From contig JANVFP010000016.1 in NCBI GenBank assembly GCA_027919835.1, positions 248,001 through 312,000 of the forward strand: a DNA stretch of 64,000 nt, read 5' to 3'. The notes under the pieces are model-generated. The model had not been told where the DNA came from. It saw only the letters and a program-made list of their open reading frames with translations, and ran no database searches. Made by a program: the position numbers and the translations under genes. The stretch's first letter is position 1. Every line of letters begins with the position of its first letter. Positions 61,783 to 64,000 of this stretch are shown piece after piece. This DNA is from Lentinula raphanica (taxonomy: Eukaryota; Basidiomycota; Agaricomycetes; Agaricales; Omphalotaceae).

Positions 61783-63340
61783 TTATCCAGATTCAGAGTC
61801 ATCATAGCCAACGACATCAGCACCAGGCAGCAGCCAACGGAACGTAATGCTCAAGCGCGTATCACGAGGAATCCATTCAGCGTCAACTGGCTTGCCACCT
61901 GCACCTGCCAAAGTCGCCTCATCAGAAATTCCTCCATGATCAGACGAACCAGAGCCTCGTTCCACCCAATCTCCCAGCCGCTTCTCAATCCCATGTGTCC
62001 ATTTGTATCGAGCATCCCCGGAGAGCACGATGATACTATTTGGGGGAAGATATAGCTCATGAGACTCTGACCCTGAGCTTGGATCCGAAGATGAAGATGA
62101 AGAATGGTAGGTGAAAGTGTCACGCTGTGATGAGCCCTCCTGCTCTTCATGGACTCGCTCGAAGCGCATGACACATCCTCCGCGTAGACTCACGCCAATG
62201 ATACCATCCCCGAACCTACGTAGTAGATCGACGTGAGGTGAGATACCTTCACCTGGAGCATAGAGGTTTAAAATAGCTTGTCTCGCTTGCTTGGGTTTTT
62301 CGTTATGCAATATGGAAGGCTTTCCTGCCTCAGAAGCAGTAGCTTGAAATGTGGGATTGTTAGCTGTAGGAAATAGTAGGTCGTGAATCTGCAGAGGTAA
62401 AGCAGGTGGTCGAAGGAGGTCAGATAATTTGTCTAATAGTGCAATGAGAGGGGGAGGGAGGCCAGTTGATGGGAGATAAGCTGGCTCTGTGTTGTCAGAG
62501 GGTGCTCTTTCAAAAAGCATGATTTGGTTGATCCTTCCTTTACCCTCGCCGGCGTCGAAATACTGTTTCATACAATATTCCCGCAGCTCTTCTCCCAATT
62601 CTTCTGAAATCTTCATAGAGGGATCGAAGAAGAGTCCAGGAATAGGTGGCGCGTTCCTCAGGGCTACACTGCCCCTCTGCGGCTGTGATAGCGGTGCTTG
62701 TCCCTCACTTTCTGAGAGTGACGCCGGGAATGATAATGCTTCATCGAACAACGAGTCCGGAGATAGTGACGAAGAGGGTTCCGACTCTGACTCTTCAAGC
62801 TCGGTATAGTTTTGGCTGTCTGACACAGAGTATGTGGCTATAGACTTTGACGGTGGAATGTCAACGTGAAGTCTAATGCGTTTGCTGTAGTGGGTTTCGT
62901 CACTTCGAGGACTGAGATGGTCAATTCCACTGTCTGAGGAGGGTTTCGTATCTCCTGCCACCAGCTTTCGTTTCCTTTCGCTCTCGTTGGGATCATTCGC
63001 TGCGAGTAAGTCGTCTATGAGCGTAATACTACCATCCCTACTCATGCCAAGTTCCTATAAACGGCAGGTGGATTAGTGAGGTTGAGGTAGTTCGATTCTT
63101 CGTTGTTGAAGTTAGGGACATGCCAATTACTTGTTACTGTAACCATTCACCTGTATCAACCAAGAATCGTCCGGTTCTGAGTCAGGGCGTAGTTGGAAGA
63201 AAGTTTGAGGGTCCAAGTCGACAAGAACCTCTATCTACATGACTGAATGATAATGCAGAGAGATTCTGAGCAAACTCTGACCTCTTCCGTGACAAAAGCT
63301 GCAAGCGGAAGCAAAATAAGCCAAGAAAAATCAGAGGATG
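61783..63340 (-). CDS. AlkB-family 2-oxoglutarate/Fe(II) dioxygenase
   Basis: The main exon 63060..61783 contains RINQIMLFERAP, QAILNLYAPGEGISPHVDLL (iron ligands His and Asp of HVD), FGDGIIGVSLRGGCVMRF, GDARYKWTHGIEKR (third ligand His) and DTRLSITFRWL (Arg pair for 2-oxoglutarate). This is the AlkB fold. An upstream exon (about 63232..63150) reads IEVLVDLDPQTFFQLRPDSE...SWLIQ and splices in frame before ELGMSRDGSITLIDDLLA; a small exon ending FVTEE (about 63295..63280) may precede it. The start codon is unresolved: either further upstream or MSRDG at 63045. A Ser/Glu-rich region precedes the catalytic domain. Substrate could be nucleic acid or protein (ALKBH4/7-like); I cannot decide. It lies divergent from the SET gene. 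Confidence 0.85.
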
Positions 63341-63457
63341 AAAAGGTTCCGATGAAGAGGAGGAAGCGCTCAAGAAGCGCCCGGGAGTTGAAATTCGAAA
63401 TTTGGCGCTCATTCAGACTTCACTGAAGACCACCATCAAATCAAATCTTTGAAAAAA
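63341..63457. promoter_or_regulatory. Short divergent promoter region, AlkB / MYND-SET genes
   Basis: The two genes are transcribed away from each other from this interval of little more than 100 bp, so promoter elements are probably shared. No specific site is recognised. Confidence 0.4.
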
Positions 63458-64000
63458 ATGTCTTTCAAAGAACTCAAGTCTTCCAAGAAGGCCAGATCGT
63501 ATGTTCATTCGTCTGTGGACCGTCCTGCTATCTCAGCTCCCATCGAAGAATCACAGCCAGGCCACGAACCTCAGAAGGCTTCCTCGGACGAGAAATTATA
63601 CAATGCCCTTCCTAATTCTCTTGAAATCAGACACTCAGAAGTGAATGGACGAGGGCTATGGACAACATCAACTATCAAAGCAGGTGTGTCAACAGAGAAG
63701 CACTCCGCCTTATATACTCTGAACTTAGAGCCTGCGTAGGGAGTGTGATTTTTGTAACAAAACCTTTCGCTTCAGCCTTATCCACCTCGAATCTATCTTC
63801 TTACTGCTCCTCCTGCTTCGCACCGTCAAGCTCTAATGGCATGCGTCGGTGTACAAAATGTCGCATCGCCCATTATTGCGACTCTGTGAGACTTTCGACC
63901 TCTTCTAACATGCTCCTACAAGTCTCTGACCAAAAACCTTTTAGATTTGCCAAACGAACGATTGGGCAATCCACAAGCTAGAATGCACGTCGTTACAAAA
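63458..64000 (+). CDS. SMYD-type SET/MYND protein, N-terminal part, cut by window end
   Basis: Exons 63458..63683, 63740..63885, 63945..>64000. After a basic N-terminus (MSFKELKSSKKARSYVHSSV) the start of the split SET domain is seen (NSLEIRHSEVNGRGLWTTST, IKAGSVIFVTKPFAS). Then comes a MYND zinc finger: CSSCF, RRCTKCRIAHYCDSICQTND, WAIHKLEC, with the C-x2-C / C-x2-C / C-x3-C / H-x3-C spacing. SMYD proteins methylate lysines on histones or other proteins. The rest of the SET domain lies beyond base 64000. Confidence 0.85.

Overview
The window reads as a nuclear contig from a basidiomycete fungus, most likely an agaricomycete. Genes are broken by many introns of about 50-80 nt with GT..AG ends and short fungal donors such as GTAAGT, GTACGT and GTATGT. 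One gene carries the basidiomycete-type DUF6535 membrane domain joined to ankyrin repeats, another fuses a PARP domain to a ubiquitin E2, and the transposon mix (copia with one gag-pol ORF, PIF/Harbinger, LINE, hAT-type MITEs) is typical of these fungi. I could not name the species.

The window has two compartments. From 1 to about 33.4 kb it is AT-rich and almost entirely mobile DNA. It starts with a 5.1-kb near-complete palindrome (209..5308) flanked by a perfect 8-bp target duplication. After a gene-poor stretch come a LINE relic (8950..11840) split by a second inverted-repeat element (10014..11667), and an apparently intact DUF6535-ankyrin gene (complement 12635..15534) facing a broken NADAR gene. 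A duplicate of that NADAR/ankyrin locus (17896..18293 and 22733..23025) is split by a 4.4-kb PIF/Harbinger element, which itself carries a mariner-type MITE. A cluster of MITEs follows (23225..24808). Last is a full-length Ty1/copia element (25065..33347, TSD GTAAT) whose 5' LTR is split by a third palindrome (25363..28450) homologous to the core of the first.

From about 36.4 kb to the end the window is compact and gene-rich. In order: P5C dehydrogenase (-), cullin-1 (+), tRNA-Leu(TAA) (+), an omega/lambda-like glutathione transferase (+), a SIRT5-like sirtuin (-), a broken coiled-coil family gene (+), an alpha/beta hydrolase (+), a Boi/Pob1-type SH3-SAM-PH scaffold (+), an Arb1-like RNAi factor (+), a PARP-E2 fusion (-), an AlkB-type dioxygenase (-) and the start of a MYND/SET protein (+) cut by the window end. 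I spliced most of these exon by exon; the phases close and the expected catalytic motifs are present.

The genes are housekeeping or signalling genes and do not form one pathway. Possible links are ADP-ribose/NAD biology (sirtuin, PARP-E2, NADAR fragments) and genome defence (Arb1-like factor, RIP-like mutations at catalytic Asp codons in three unrelated transposons). The most unusual structures are the nested coaxial palindromes, a 4-nt microexon in the transferase gene, a tandem exon-intron duplication in the Arb1-like gene, and a probable transposon excision footprint in the coiled-coil gene.
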